In this document: piece after piece, positions 15,735 to 24,078 of the stretch
Layout of the letters: each line of letters starts with the position of its first letter
Position numbering within the stretch: the stretch's first letter is position 1
Origin: Porphyromonadaceae bacterium UBA7207
Lineage (GTDB): Bacteria > Bacteroidota > Bacteroidia > Bacteroidales > Muribaculaceae
Length of the DNA stretch: 39,529 bases
Assembly: GCA_002490635.1 (NCBI GenBank)
Contig: DKUJ01000002.1
Span: forward strand, 1 to 39,529
Direction: 5' to 3'
Made by a program: the position numbers and the translations under genes
The notes under the pieces: generated by a model
What the model was told of the DNA's origin: nothing
The model's database searches: none
Seen by the model: the letters and a program-made list of their open reading frames with translations, nothing else

Positions 15735-16715
15735 ATGAAAATAACACTCATCCTCATCGTAGCACTGGCACTTGTGGTGCTTATAGTGTTCTTCTATTAC
15801 TGCCCGTTCTTCCTATGGATATCCGCCAGGGTGAGCGGCGTCAAGGTGTCGCTGCTGCAGCTGGTGCTCATGCGTATCCGACAGGTTCCTCCGGGGGTTA
15901 TTGTCCGCGCGCTCATCGAGGCCCACAAGGCCGGCCTGCATGATGTAACCCGCGACGACCTCGAAGCCCACTACCTCGCCGGCGGTAATGTGGAGCGTGT
16001 TGTCCACGCACTTGTGTCGGCGGCAAAAGCCAACATCGACCTCGGCTTCAAAATGGCGACCGCCATCGACCTCGCCGGCCGCGACGTGTTCCAGGCCGTG
16101 CAGATGAGTGTGAATCCCAAAGTGATAGACACACCTCCGGTTACCGCTGTGGCGAAAGACGGCATCCAGCTTATAGCGAAAGCCCGCGTGACAGTGCGCG
16201 CCAATATCCGCCAGCTCGTGGGTGGCGCCGGCGAGGACACTGTGCTGGCCCGCGTAGGCGAAGGCATAGTATCCTCCATAGGCTCCTCCGAAAGCCACAA
16301 GCAGGTGCTCGAGAATCCCGACTCCATATCCAAACTCGTGCTTAAAAAAGGTCTCGACTCCGGCACGGCATTCGAGATTCTATCCATCGACATCGCCGAC
16401 ATCGACATAGGCCGCAACATCGGCGCCGCCCTGCAGATCGACCAGGCTCAGGCCGACAAGAACATCGCCCAGGCGAAAGCCGAAGAACGCAGGGCTATGG
16501 CAATCGCCCGCGAGCAGGAAATGAAAGCCCTCGCACAGGAAGCGCGTGCCAAGGTAATCGAAGCCGAATGCGAGCTGCCCATAGCCATGGCTGCCGCCTT
16601 CCGCAGCGGAAACCTCGGCATTATGGACTACTACAAGATGAAGAATATCGAAGCCGACACCAACATGCGCGACAGTTTCGGACAGGTTCCGGCCAACAAC
16701 GACCAGATACAGTAG
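15735..16715 (+). CDS. floA: Flotillin-like protein FloA (UPF0365)
   Basis: This 326-residue flotillin-like scaffold protein organises functional membrane microdomains in other bacteria. It has one N-terminal membrane segment (about residues 4-26), followed by an SPFH-like region, for example 'VNPKVIDTPPVTAVAKDGIQ' and 'GLDSGTAFEILSIDIADIDI'. The helical Ala/Glu-rich C-terminal part ('AKAEERRAMAIAREQEMKAL') forms oligomers in the family. The length is normal. FloA genes often sit beside an NfeD-type gene; none is seen here, and the upstream neighbour is the TPR/PD40 protein. The stop is followed within 4 bases by cstA. Confidence 0.95.
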   Translation: MKITLILIVALALVVLIVFFYYCPFFLWISARVSGVKVSLLQLVLMRIRQVPPGVIVRALIEAHKAGLHDVTRDDLEAHYLAGGNVERVVHALVSAAKANIDLGFKMATAIDLAGRDVFQAVQMSVNPKVIDTPPVTAVAKDGIQLIAKARVTVRANIRQLVGGAGEDTVLARVGEGIVSSIGSSESHKQVLENPDSISKLVLKKGLDSGTAFEILSIDIADIDIGRNIGAALQIDQAQADKNIAQAKAEERRAMAIAREQEMKALAQEARAKVIEAECELPIAMAAAFRSGNLGIMDYYKMKNIEADTNMRDSFGQVPANNDQIQ

Positions 16716-16719
16716 CCGC

Positions 16720-18165
16720 ATGACTGCGTTCCTCATCTCCTTGGCAGTGCTCGTGGGCGGCTACTTCCTCTATGGTCTGCTGGCAGAGAAAGTATTCGGC
16801 ACCGACCCTGCCCGCACAATGCCGGCCTATTCAAAGACCGACGGCGTGGACTTCATGCCCATGCCGACATGGAAAGTCTTTCTCATCCAGTTCCTCAACA
16901 TAGCAGGCCTCGGCCCTATTTTCGGAGCCATAATGGGTGTGATGTACGGGCCGGCGGCTTTCATCTGGATTGTAGCCGGCACCATTTTCGGCGGTGCTGT
17001 CCACGATTTCATTTCAGCCATGATGAGCATCCGATCGGACGGTGAATCACTTCCCGAGCTAATCGGCAGGCAGCTTGGCATGCCAGCAAGGCAGATAATG
17101 CGCCTGCTGTCGATAGTGCTGCTGGTGCTCGTGGGAGCCGTATTCGTGATCACACCATCCAACCTCATGGCCTCCATGACTCCGGGATGGGCAGGCACCG
17201 AATTCTGGATGGCAGTGATTTTCTCCTACTATCTGCTGGCCACACTGCTGCCCGTCGACAAGCTCATCGGGCGCTTTTACCCCGTTTTCGGTTTTGCCCT
17301 GCTGTTCATGGCCGCCGGACTCTCGGCAGTGCTGATATTCGGCGGACACTCCATTCCTGTGGACTTCGCAGGCGGTTTCGACAGCCGATACGGCAACGAC
17401 GGCGTACATTCGGTGTTCCCGATGATGTTTGTCAGCATAGCCTGCGGCGCCGTGTCGGGCTTCCACGCCACACAGTCGCCCATGATGGCACGCTGCCTGA
17501 AGAACGAAAAACTCGCACGCCCGGTTTTCTATGGCGCAATGGTGGCCGAAGGCATCGTAGCCCTGATATGGGCGGCGGCGGCCATAACATTCACAGGAGG
17601 ATACGACGGGCTCAGGGAATACATGGCCACCCACAACGGCGCCGGCGACCTTGTCCACGATATTTCCGTAGGGTGGCTCGGCACAGTCGGCGGAATACTC
17701 GCCATTCTCGGAGTGGTGGCCGCGCCTGTCACCACCGGCGACACTGCCTTGCGCTCGGCAAGGCTCATAGTCGCCGACATGCTGCATATTTCCCAGAAAC
17801 CGCTGTTGAAACGCCTGCTGGTGTCTCTGCCGCTTTTCGCAGGAGCTTTTATACTGATGATGATTGATTTCAACATCCTGTGGCGCTATTTCGCATGGAC
17901 CAACCAGTGCCTTGCGGCCATTACCCTCTGGGGATGCACCGTTTTCCTGGCACGCGCAGGCCGCGCCTATGTGCTCACCCTGCTCCCGGCAATGTTTATG
18001 ACCGCCGTCGTGGTCTGCTACATCTTCTTCGCCCCACACCCCGAAGGTTTCGGGCTGGGAATGCCTGTGGCAGCGTCCATCGCCGCCGCCACAGTGGTGC
18101 TCGCCACTGCCATGTTCGCACTCTGGCTGCGACGCAGGCCGGCACTTTCACGTCAACTATCGTAA
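16720..18165 (+). CDS. cstA: Carbon starvation protein CstA family transporter
   Basis: This 481-residue polytopic membrane protein has about 12 or more hydrophobic segments. CstA signatures are near the N-terminus: 'FLNIAGLGPIFGAIMG', 'WIVAGTIFGGAVHDF' and 'GESLPELIGRQLG'. Family members import peptides or pyruvate in enterobacteria. This is the shorter form, common in Bacteroidota, and lacks the long C-terminal part of the E. coli protein (about 700 residues). The substrate here is not known. It follows floA by 4 bases and precedes the PHP phosphatase closely. Confidence 0.92.
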   Translation: MTAFLISLAVLVGGYFLYGLLAEKVFGTDPARTMPAYSKTDGVDFMPMPTWKVFLIQFLNIAGLGPIFGAIMGVMYGPAAFIWIVAGTIFGGAVHDFISAMMSIRSDGESLPELIGRQLGMPARQIMRLLSIVLLVLVGAVFVITPSNLMASMTPGWAGTEFWMAVIFSYYLLATLLPVDKLIGRFYPVFGFALLFMAAGLSAVLIFGGHSIPVDFAGGFDSRYGNDGVHSVFPMMFVSIACGAVSGFHATQSPMMARCLKNEKLARPVFYGAMVAEGIVALIWAAAAITFTGGYDGLREYMATHNGAGDLVHDISVGWLGTVGGILAILGVVAAPVTTGDTALRSARLIVADMLHISQKPLLKRLLVSLPLFAGAFILMMIDFNILWRYFAWTNQCLAAITLWGCTVFLARAGRAYVLTLLPAMFMTAVVVCYIFFAPHPEGFGLGMPVAASIAAATVVLATAMFALWLRRRPALSRQLS

Positions 18166-18171
18166 TTGAAT

Positions 18172-18990
18172 ATGGATATTCTCGCATGCATAGCATCCGA
18201 ACGGCAATATAATTTTCACTCACACACCCAATTCTGCGACGGCTTGGCTTCAATGGCCGACATGGCCGCCGCCGCTTTCGAGCAAGGACTGAAACTCTAC
18301 GGTTTCTCGCCACACAGCCCCCTGCGTATTCCAAGCCCCTGCAACATGGATTGCGCCGACGTAGAGCCCTACCTGCAGGAATGCGACCGGCTGCGTGATT
18401 TCTATGCCCCAAAGGGACTACAGATTTTCGCCGGTATGGAAATCGACTATCTCGACCAGGACTGGGGCCCCCATATAAGCTATTTCAAGGACATGCCTTT
18501 GCAGTTCCGCATCGGTTCGGTGCACTTCATTCCCGATCAAAGCGGAGAGTTTGTGGATATCGACGGCAGATATGAATCCTTCCGTCGCAAAATGGCCGAC
18601 CATTTCCACGGCGATATCGACTACGTTGTACAGACATTTTTCGATCAGTCAATGGCCATGGTGTCCGCAGGCGGATTCGACATCATAGGCCATCTCGACA
18701 AAGTAGGCCATAACGCGTCTCTCTATGCCCCGGGGATAGAACAAGGCAGCCATTATTCATCGCTGGTCCGCAACCTCATCCATGCCGTAGCCAAGACCGG
18801 ACTTATCGCAGAGGTGAACACCAAGGCATACGAAACAGCCGGCCGCATGTTCCCTTCCGCAGGCCTGATTCCCGAAATGCACGCCGCAGGCATAGCCATG
18901 ATTGTAAACAGCGACGCCCATGCCCCCGACAGATTGCGTGCTGGCCGCAAAGAAGCATTCCATATTCTCGAAGCCCTGACAGCCCGATGA
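18172..18990 (+). CDS. PHP-domain phosphatase, histidinol-phosphatase (HisJ/HisK)-like
   Basis: This is a protein of about 272 residues with the PHP metal-binding motifs in order: 'NFHSHTQFCDG' (HxH), 'GFSPHSP', 'GMEIDYL', 'IGSVHFIP', 'DIIGHLDKVG' and 'IVNSDAH'. These are the metal ligands of the HisK-type histidinol-phosphate phosphatase family, which may supply the last dephosphorylation step of histidine synthesis. Many PHP proteins have other phosphoesterase roles and no his gene is nearby. I use the ATG at 18172; a TTG two codons upstream (18166) is also open. The end overlaps the U32 gene by ATGA. Confidence 0.85.
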   Translation: MDILACIASERQYNFHSHTQFCDGLASMADMAAAAFEQGLKLYGFSPHSPLRIPSPCNMDCADVEPYLQECDRLRDFYAPKGLQIFAGMEIDYLDQDWGPHISYFKDMPLQFRIGSVHFIPDQSGEFVDIDGRYESFRRKMADHFHGDIDYVVQTFFDQSMAMVSAGGFDIIGHLDKVGHNASLYAPGIEQGSHYSSLVRNLIHAVAKTGLIAEVNTKAYETAGRMFPSAGLIPEMHAAGIAMIVNSDAHAPDRLRAGRKEAFHILEALTAR

Positions 18991-20822
18991 CTCCGATAGC
19001 GCTTGAATTGCTGTCTCCTGCCCGCGACGCAGAAACAGGACGCACAGCCATCGACTGCGGCGCCGATGCCGTGTACATAGGGCCTCCCGCATTCGGAGCA
19101 CGCGCTTCGGCCGGCAACAGCATCGACGACATCGCTTCTCTTGCCACATATGCCCACCGCTTCGGCGCCAGGGTGTATGCCACCATGAACACCATTGTCC
19201 TGGACAACGAGCTTGAAAAGGCAAGACTGATGGCTCTCGAACTATGCGATGCAGGAATCGATGCTCTCATCGTGCAGGACATGGCCTATCTGGACATGAA
19301 TCTGCCGGTGGCACTGCACGCCTCCACTCAATGCGACATACGCACTCCCCGGAAAGCCCGATGGCTGGCAAAGGCAGGATTCACACGCCTGGTGCTCCCA
19401 CGCGAATTCGACGCCGCCCGCATCAGGGAAGCCGTCGATGCCTCCGGTGTGCCTGCCGAAGTGTTTATCCACGGCGCGCGATGCGTGAGCTACAGCGGCG
19501 ACTGCCAGATAGGATATGTGGCCACAGGCCGCAGCGCGAACCGCGGCATGTGCCCGCAGATGTGCCGCCTGCCGTTCGACATCGTCGATGAGCATGGCTC
19601 GCAGGTGGCACCGAAAGCACATTATCTCTCGCTGGCCGACCTGCGCACCACCGACATAGGCCCTCTGGTCGAAGCCGGAGCCCGCTCTTTCAAGATAGAA
19701 GGGCGCCTCAAAGACCGCCGATATGTGGCCAACGCCACAGCATGGTATTCGGCCATGCTCGACGGATTCATATCCCGGACCGGAAGCAGATATTGCCGCG
19801 CCTCGGCAGGAACATCCGATCCCGGATTCACCCCCGATATCGATCGCGGATTCTTCCGGCGCCCCAACGGAGGCGGCTTGCAAGCTACCCTCGGCTCGCC
19901 GAAAGATACCGGAGTCGCCGTCGGCAAGGTTTCAAGTCCGTACAACAGACGGAACAGATGTTTCTCCCTTGCCGGCAGTGCCCTCGGCAACGGAGACGGC
20001 CTTGGATTCTTCGACAGCTCCGGCGCATTCCACGGATTCCGCCTCAACCGTGCCGACGGCACCAGATGCTTTCCAGCCGAACCGCTGCCTGAACTCACAG
20101 CAGGCACAACTATCTTCCGCAACTCCGACAAGGAATTCAACGACAGCGTGGACCATGCGCGTGCGCGACGTCTCATGCGGCTGGATTTCACACTCCATGT
20201 CCTCCAGGACGGCAACATCGAGCTTGCGGCCACCGACGAGCGCGGATTCAGCGCAAGCACAGTAATCGACAGAACAATAGAGCCTGCCAGAACCGACCCC
20301 AGACAGCACAGACGGTCTCTGCTGGAACGCCTCGGCGACGAACCATACAGGATTGGCGGGATAAACGACAATGCCGCAGCCTTTTTCATAGCGGCCTCGG
20401 TGCTTGCCGATGCCCGCCGCAAGCTTCTTGCCAAGCTTGCCTCCGATACCCTCGCTGGCCACAGACCGGAAAAACCGGGAAAGAACGTGCTTGAATCCGA
20501 TGCCTTCGCAAACGGCCCCGGACTGACCTACCATGACAATGTGGCCAACCGGGCTGCAGGCGATTTCTACCGGTCGCATGGAGCAGACAACATCCGGAAT
20601 GCCATAGAGTGCGGGACTGCCGGAAATGGAGAGCTGCAGGTTATGAGCACCCGCTACTGCATACGTGCCGAACTCGGCGCCTGCCTGCGGAAACCGGAAA
20701 GCCAACGCCTGCCGGCCAGGCTTTTCCTGCGCAACGAATCCGGGCTGTACCGTCTTGAATTCGACTGCGCGAATTGCGGAATGAAAGTTTTTAAAGTACG
20801 GGATACCAAGGAAAAATTCTGA
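18987..20822 (+). CDS. U32 family protein, RlhA/TrhP-like
   Basis: This 611-residue protein is annotated in databases as peptidase U32. Characterised relatives hydroxylate RNA: RlhA on 23S rRNA and TrhP on tRNA wobble uridine. The TIM-barrel-like N-terminal part opens with 'ELLSPARDAETGRTAIDCGADAVYIG'-type signatures (residues 7-32). The U32 core is 'FIHGARCVSYSGDCQIG' followed by 'NRGMCPQMCRLPF', giving four cysteines that could bind an Fe-S cluster. 'SFKIEGRLKD' follows. The C-terminal 300 residues include a further Cys pair ('DCANCGMKVF'). RNA hydroxylation is inferred from family knowledge and which RNA is open. It overlaps the PHP gene by 4 bases. Confidence 0.88.
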   Translation: MTPIALELLSPARDAETGRTAIDCGADAVYIGPPAFGARASAGNSIDDIASLATYAHRFGARVYATMNTIVLDNELEKARLMALELCDAGIDALIVQDMAYLDMNLPVALHASTQCDIRTPRKARWLAKAGFTRLVLPREFDAARIREAVDASGVPAEVFIHGARCVSYSGDCQIGYVATGRSANRGMCPQMCRLPFDIVDEHGSQVAPKAHYLSLADLRTTDIGPLVEAGARSFKIEGRLKDRRYVANATAWYSAMLDGFISRTGSRYCRASAGTSDPGFTPDIDRGFFRRPNGGGLQATLGSPKDTGVAVGKVSSPYNRRNRCFSLAGSALGNGDGLGFFDSSGAFHGFRLNRADGTRCFPAEPLPELTAGTTIFRNSDKEFNDSVDHARARRLMRLDFTLHVLQDGNIELAATDERGFSASTVIDRTIEPARTDPRQHRRSLLERLGDEPYRIGGINDNAAAFFIAASVLADARRKLLAKLASDTLAGHRPEKPGKNVLESDAFANGPGLTYHDNVANRAAGDFYRSHGADNIRNAIECGTAGNGELQVMSTRYCIRAELGACLRKPESQRLPARLFLRNESGLYRLEFDCANCGMKVFKVRDTKEKF

Positions 20823-20855
20823 AAACACCGTATTTAGTTACGAACGCACCTCTCC

Positions 20856-21188
20856 ATGACCATGACTCCGCCCGACATTGATAAAATCCTTGAGGCATAT
20901 GCCGCCGGAACCGCGACTGCCGAGGAAAGGGAAATTGTCCGCAACTATATCCTCGACGATGCCTCCCGTCTGGAGCTGCTGCTGGAAGCCTTGCGGCGCC
21001 AGGCCATGAAAGAGCTCGGGCTGAATCCTGAAAAGGATTTCCTGCCGGCACATCTAAAGAACTGCGCACCTGAAGCATACGAAAAGCGCACAGCTTTCCG
21101 CAGCAAGGACCGCAACAAGAGTTCCGACATGGGAACCGTGCCACGGAAAACGCTGCCGGAACATCTCATACAGATTCTGTTGAAATAG
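20856..21188 (+). CDS. Small hypothetical protein
   Basis: This 110-residue protein has no recognised enzymatic motif, signal peptide or membrane helix. The first 35 residues ('DIDKILEAYAAGTATAEEREI') resemble the N-terminal helical segment of FecR-type anti-sigma factors. The rest is basic and hydrophilic and lacks the membrane and FecR domains. An alternative start lies two codons later at 20862. It follows the U32 gene by 33 bases and ends 3 bases before a strong hairpin. Function unknown; the anti-sigma resemblance is weak. Confidence 0.6.
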   Translation: MTMTPPDIDKILEAYAAGTATAEEREIVRNYILDDASRLELLLEALRRQAMKELGLNPEKDFLPAHLKNCAPEAYEKRTAFRSKDRNKSSDMGTVPRKTLPEHLIQILLK

Positions 21189-21190
21189 AA

Positions 21191-21241
21191 CCGGTCAGAG
21201 ACAGCGCGTCCCGTGCGCGTCCCGTGCGCGTCCCTGACCGG
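21191..21241. terminator. Hairpin with internal 11-bp tandem repeat between convergent genes
   Basis: Twelve-base arms (CCGGTCAGAGAC, 21191-21202, and GTCCCTGACCGG, 21230-21241) pair with a single mismatch. Between them lie nearly three copies of GCGCGTCCCGT (21204-21234). It sits between the stop of the small hypothetical gene and that of the fimbrillin gene on the other strand, so it is probably a bidirectional terminator. No T-tract follows on either strand. Confidence 0.6.
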
Positions 21242-21254
21242 CCATATATGAATC

Positions 21255-22292
21255 TCAGAATTCGTCGATGATGAAATCGTCGACAGTCACATCGAATTCT
21301 ATCTTATCGAGTACATTCGGGTTGTTGATGTCTATGTTGTAGATATATGCATGTCCTGCATCCCAGGATTTGACTTCGTCGGAAGTCGTGGGATACACAA
21401 TGCGTCCGCACTCGGTGTCCTGCACCAGCATAAAGGGCGGTGTCTTGGAATTCGGCCACAGTTTCACGCCAGTGGCAGTGTCGAATATCTCGCAGTCGAC
21501 CTGGATGAAGGTTCCTATGTAATCGTTCTTGGTAGCGACGAACTCGGTCTCGGCAAGAGGCTGCGGTATCACGAAACTGTAGTTCAGATTGTTCTCGGTA
21601 TAGTCCGTAGGCAATGGAGTGAGGTCAACCCTGTCCTCCGGACCAATGGCATAGAAAACGAGCCGTTTGCCGAATGTCTTCAGGAAAGTCCAGCTACCGA
21701 CTACGTCGGGCGTGGAGGCAAGCGTGGAACTGGTGGGGAAATTGAACGTTCCCTGCATGTAGAAATTACACAGCGATATATTGCTTACCCTTACGGTTAT
21801 GTGCTGGTTGGTGCTGCTGAGCATCACACTGACCTTGGCCAAAGCATGGCGGAAATTGAGCAGCACCGGTGCCGACTGCTGTGTTACCTGTGTCTTGACC
21901 GAATACAGCAGATCGACATTGCCAGGACTTGTATAATCGGGAATGTTTCCGCCGTCCATGCCCTGGATGTCGGGAGATTCGGTGATGTCGGGGCTGAACG
22001 CGTAGAAGTTTATGGGATTCACAGGCCAGTATGCCTCGGGGGAGTAGGTCCATGAACCACCGTTTCTTGTCACCTTGACTCCATCGAGCAACGTGCTGCC
22101 TTCGGTAAAGCCATAGACAACGAATTCTTTCAACGATGCGGTAGTTGTAGAAGCAGCGCGGGAGCCATTAGGCGCCACCGCACTGAAGGATATGGCATCG
22201 CCGGAAGCCGGACGCTCGGGGTCGTCGCTGCTGCACGAGCTTGCAGCCAATGCGCCAAGGCAGATTATGCCTAGAATCATTTTTTGTGTCAT
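21255..22292 (-). CDS. Fimbrillin family lipoprotein
   Basis: This 345-residue exported lipoprotein has lipobox AASSC (C20). The residues after the cysteine, SSDDPE, are acidic and fit the Bacteroidota lipoprotein export signal for surface display. The body matches the Mfa-like/FimA-like fimbrillin pattern: 'ISFSAVAPNGSRA' after the linker, 'FVVYGFTEGSTLLDGVKVT', 'YWPVNPINFYAFSP' and 'LNFRHALAKVSVML' (the conserved F-H-A-L-A-K motif). The C-terminus contains 'FDVTVDDF', typical of the last strand. Such subunits assemble by strand exchange into thin fimbriae or stay as surface lipoproteins. It follows the DUF5119 gene by 174 bases. Confidence 0.9.
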   Translation of the reverse strand: MTQKMILGIICLGALAASSCSSDDPERPASGDAISFSAVAPNGSRAASTTTASLKEFVVYGFTEGSTLLDGVKVTRNGGSWTYSPEAYWPVNPINFYAFSPDITESPDIQGMDGGNIPDYTSPGNVDLLYSVKTQVTQQSAPVLLNFRHALAKVSVMLSSTNQHITVRVSNISLCNFYMQGTFNFPTSSTLASTPDVVGSWTFLKTFGKRLVFYAIGPEDRVDLTPLPTDYTENNLNYSFVIPQPLAETEFVATKNDYIGTFIQVDCEIFDTATGVKLWPNSKTPPFMLVQDTECGRIVYPTTSDEVKSWDAGHAYIYNIDINNPNVLDKIEFDVTVDDFIIDEF

Positions 22293-22466
22293 CGCGTGGT
22301 GTGTTTAAGAGTATGTTTGCATTTGGCAAGGCTTTTTGAGTATGCTTTGAACCATGTGGCTCCGTAACGACTGAACGAAAACTGAAAACAGGCCGGAGGC
22401 CCCCCCTAAAGATTTCATAAAGCCAGATTCATACATACTCTGATTCTTTAAATATTATAACGTCTG
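22293..22466. other. Intergenic region between DUF5119 and fimbrillin genes
   Basis: This 174-base gap on the minus strand lies between two co-oriented surface-protein genes. It holds a short hairpin-like GGCCGGAGGCC (22391-22401) and two near-identical GAGTATG(C)TTTG copies on the plus strand near 22310 and 22340. I found no convincing minus-strand TAnnTTTG promoter, so read-through from the upstream gene is possible. Confidence 0.5.
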
Positions 22467-23480
22467 TCAACTGTCAATGTTTATGGTAATCGAAATCCAC
22501 CCGTCGACTCCCACTTCGAAGGCTCCCGAATCGCCTCCGGGCGTCGACGGCTCCAATGACAGCCCTGCAATGCGCACATGCACATCCAGCGGATTTTCAG
22601 CGGCACGAACCTGATCCGTGACATCGAACCGATAGTTGAATTTACGTCCGTCGTGGAGGAGAACCATAAGCGAAAGAGTATTTTCCGCCGTAGGTTCGCA
22701 AGGTATTCCGAAAGTGACGAAATCGCCACCGATGGTGGAATCCCCATATATATCGACCTTCGACGGAAGTGTGCTGGGATAGGCTGTCTTTCTGCCGTCG
22801 GCGAGATTTTCCGCGCCGGCAAGTCCGCTGAAAGTCGCACTCATTGCCTTTACGCCGTCGAGATTCTCCACATCGTCTATCGTGAACCTGTATCTGGCTG
22901 TAAGTTGCCGTTGGTGCGCCTCAAGCAAAAATGATGCAGATGTAACCGGAACAGAATAGGGGCCCCCGCCCCCGCTCTCTTCATAAGTAAGGGTTGTGTT
23001 GCCAATAGTAACAGCGCAGTATGAGCAGCCCCACATCATATCGGGACATTCTACAAAATTTTCTCCGACATCCGTCTGTTTTTCAGGCAACCGCACCGGA
23101 GGAGCGACCTCGCTTCCTTCAAAAGCCACATTGTCGGCTTTTTCGGTATATGCCGTGTAGCCTCCGTAACCTTCATTTTCGATGAAACGGACGTTATAGG
23201 TATCGTCGTTGAAACTCAGCATGCTGTACCGGCCCTGCGGCATATTGACCATCCCACCCTCCATCCCGGGAAAATCGAAACGCCACGGAGCGCTTCCGTC
23301 CTCGGGAAAGAAAATAAAAGCCATCCCCTTGGGGGAAGCCTTTGCAACAAGTTCCCAGTCGTTGACAATGATGATGCCCCGCTCCGGCTGGCACGTATCA
23401 TACTCGTATATACACGACGATACTGCTGGCATAATCATGCCTGCATATAACAATCCAGAAAAGAGGCGGTGAAATTGCAT
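22467..23480 (-). CDS. DUF5119 / FimB-Mfa2-like lipoprotein
   Basis: From the ATG at 23480 this is a 337-residue protein with lipobox AVSSC (C23). After the lipid anchor, 'RGIIIVNDWELVAKASPKGM' and 'FFPEDGSAPWRFDFPG' match the pattern of DUF5119 proteins, and 'VNMPQGRYSMLSFNDDTYNV' continues it. These are usually encoded next to fimbrillins and are thought to be anchor or accessory subunits, like Mfa2 and FimB. An in-frame ATG six codons upstream (23498) falls inside an inverted repeat and is less likely. A two-gene fimbrial cluster is smaller than the mfa or fim operons of Porphyromonas. Confidence 0.8.
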   Translation of the reverse strand: MQFHRLFSGLLYAGMIMPAVSSCIYEYDTCQPERGIIIVNDWELVAKASPKGMAFIFFPEDGSAPWRFDFPGMEGGMVNMPQGRYSMLSFNDDTYNVRFIENEGYGGYTAYTEKADNVAFEGSEVAPPVRLPEKQTDVGENFVECPDMMWGCSYCAVTIGNTTLTYEESGGGGPYSVPVTSASFLLEAHQRQLTARYRFTIDDVENLDGVKAMSATFSGLAGAENLADGRKTAYPSTLPSKVDIYGDSTIGGDFVTFGIPCEPTAENTLSLMVLLHDGRKFNYRFDVTDQVRAAENPLDVHVRIAGLSLEPSTPGGDSGAFEVGVDGWISITINIDS

Positions 23481-23489
23481 AATCCGATC

Positions 23490-23515
23490 AAGACACAATG
23501 CTGTGGCTGTGTCTT
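23490..23515. repeat. Inverted repeat upstream of the DUF5119 gene
   Basis: AAGACACA (23490-23497) and TGTGTCTT (23508-23515) form perfect 8-base arms with a 10-base loop. It lies between the GNAT stop (23539) and the DUF5119 start (23480), both on the minus strand. It may end the upstream operon or act as an operator; it has no T-tract. Confidence 0.5.
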
Positions 23516-23538
23516 AATCTTATAACATGTACTTCGTA

Positions 23539-24078
23539 TTAAAGTTTTCGCAGCGCTTTCTCGAAAGCCATACGCGGCCCCCAGCGGAAAGCCACAAGCC
23601 CGCGCGGTATGTACCCGAGACGGTGCATCAGGCGCAGCATGCATGTGTTCGCCTCACCTGTATCCACCCGCATGGCGGCAATTCCCATGGAGGCAGCCTC
23701 AGCCTCCAGCAGCAGCATGAATTCCGCAGCAAGACCATGCCCACGGAAGCCGTCGGCAATAGCAAGCCGGTGCACCACGGCAAAACTGCCTGCGATTCCG
23801 AAACAGGCCTCCACGTCGCTGTAGCCATCGTCGCCGACAACGAGCACCGCATATCCCGCCGTGCGCCCTCCCGCACATAGCCTGAACGCAAGGCCAGACC
23901 GGATGTCGGCATTCACGATATCGATTGAGGGATATCCATCGGCCCACTGCACGAATCCGTTGTCGCGCTGGGCCTGCCGGGCCTGGTCGAGGACTGCCTT
24001 TATATCCGCGGCATCACCGGGTCGAGCCTGCCGGATCTCTATCCTTCGGCTATCGGCTGAAGAGGCATGCATCGCCAT
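23539..24078 (-). CDS. GNAT family N-acetyltransferase
   Basis: The 179 residues have the GNAT fold: the N-terminal strand 'IEIRQARPGDAADIKAVL', central 'VHRLAIADGFRGHGLAAEFM' carrying the acetyl-CoA pyrophosphate-binding R-G-x-G-x-A signature, and 'MRVDTGEANTCMLRLMHRLGY' near the C-terminus. This is a general acetyltransferase of unknown substrate. The start overlaps queA by 29 bases; a second ATG at 24072 is equally possible. It is the last gene of the udk-lptB-queA operon. Confidence 0.88.
   Translation of the reverse strand: MAMHASSADSRRIEIRQARPGDAADIKAVLDQARQAQRDNGFVQWADGYPSIDIVNADIRSGLAFRLCAGGRTAGYAVLVVGDDGYSDVEACFGIAGSFAVVHRLAIADGFRGHGLAAEFMLLLEAEAASMGIAAMRVDTGEANTCMLRLMHRLGYIPRGLVAFRWGPRMAFEKALRKL

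Noticed and set aside
22312..22319. Plus-strand TATGTTTG resembling a -7 promoter element
   Set aside because: It has no upstream TTTG at the right distance and would transcribe antisense into the intergenic gap with no gene on that strand.
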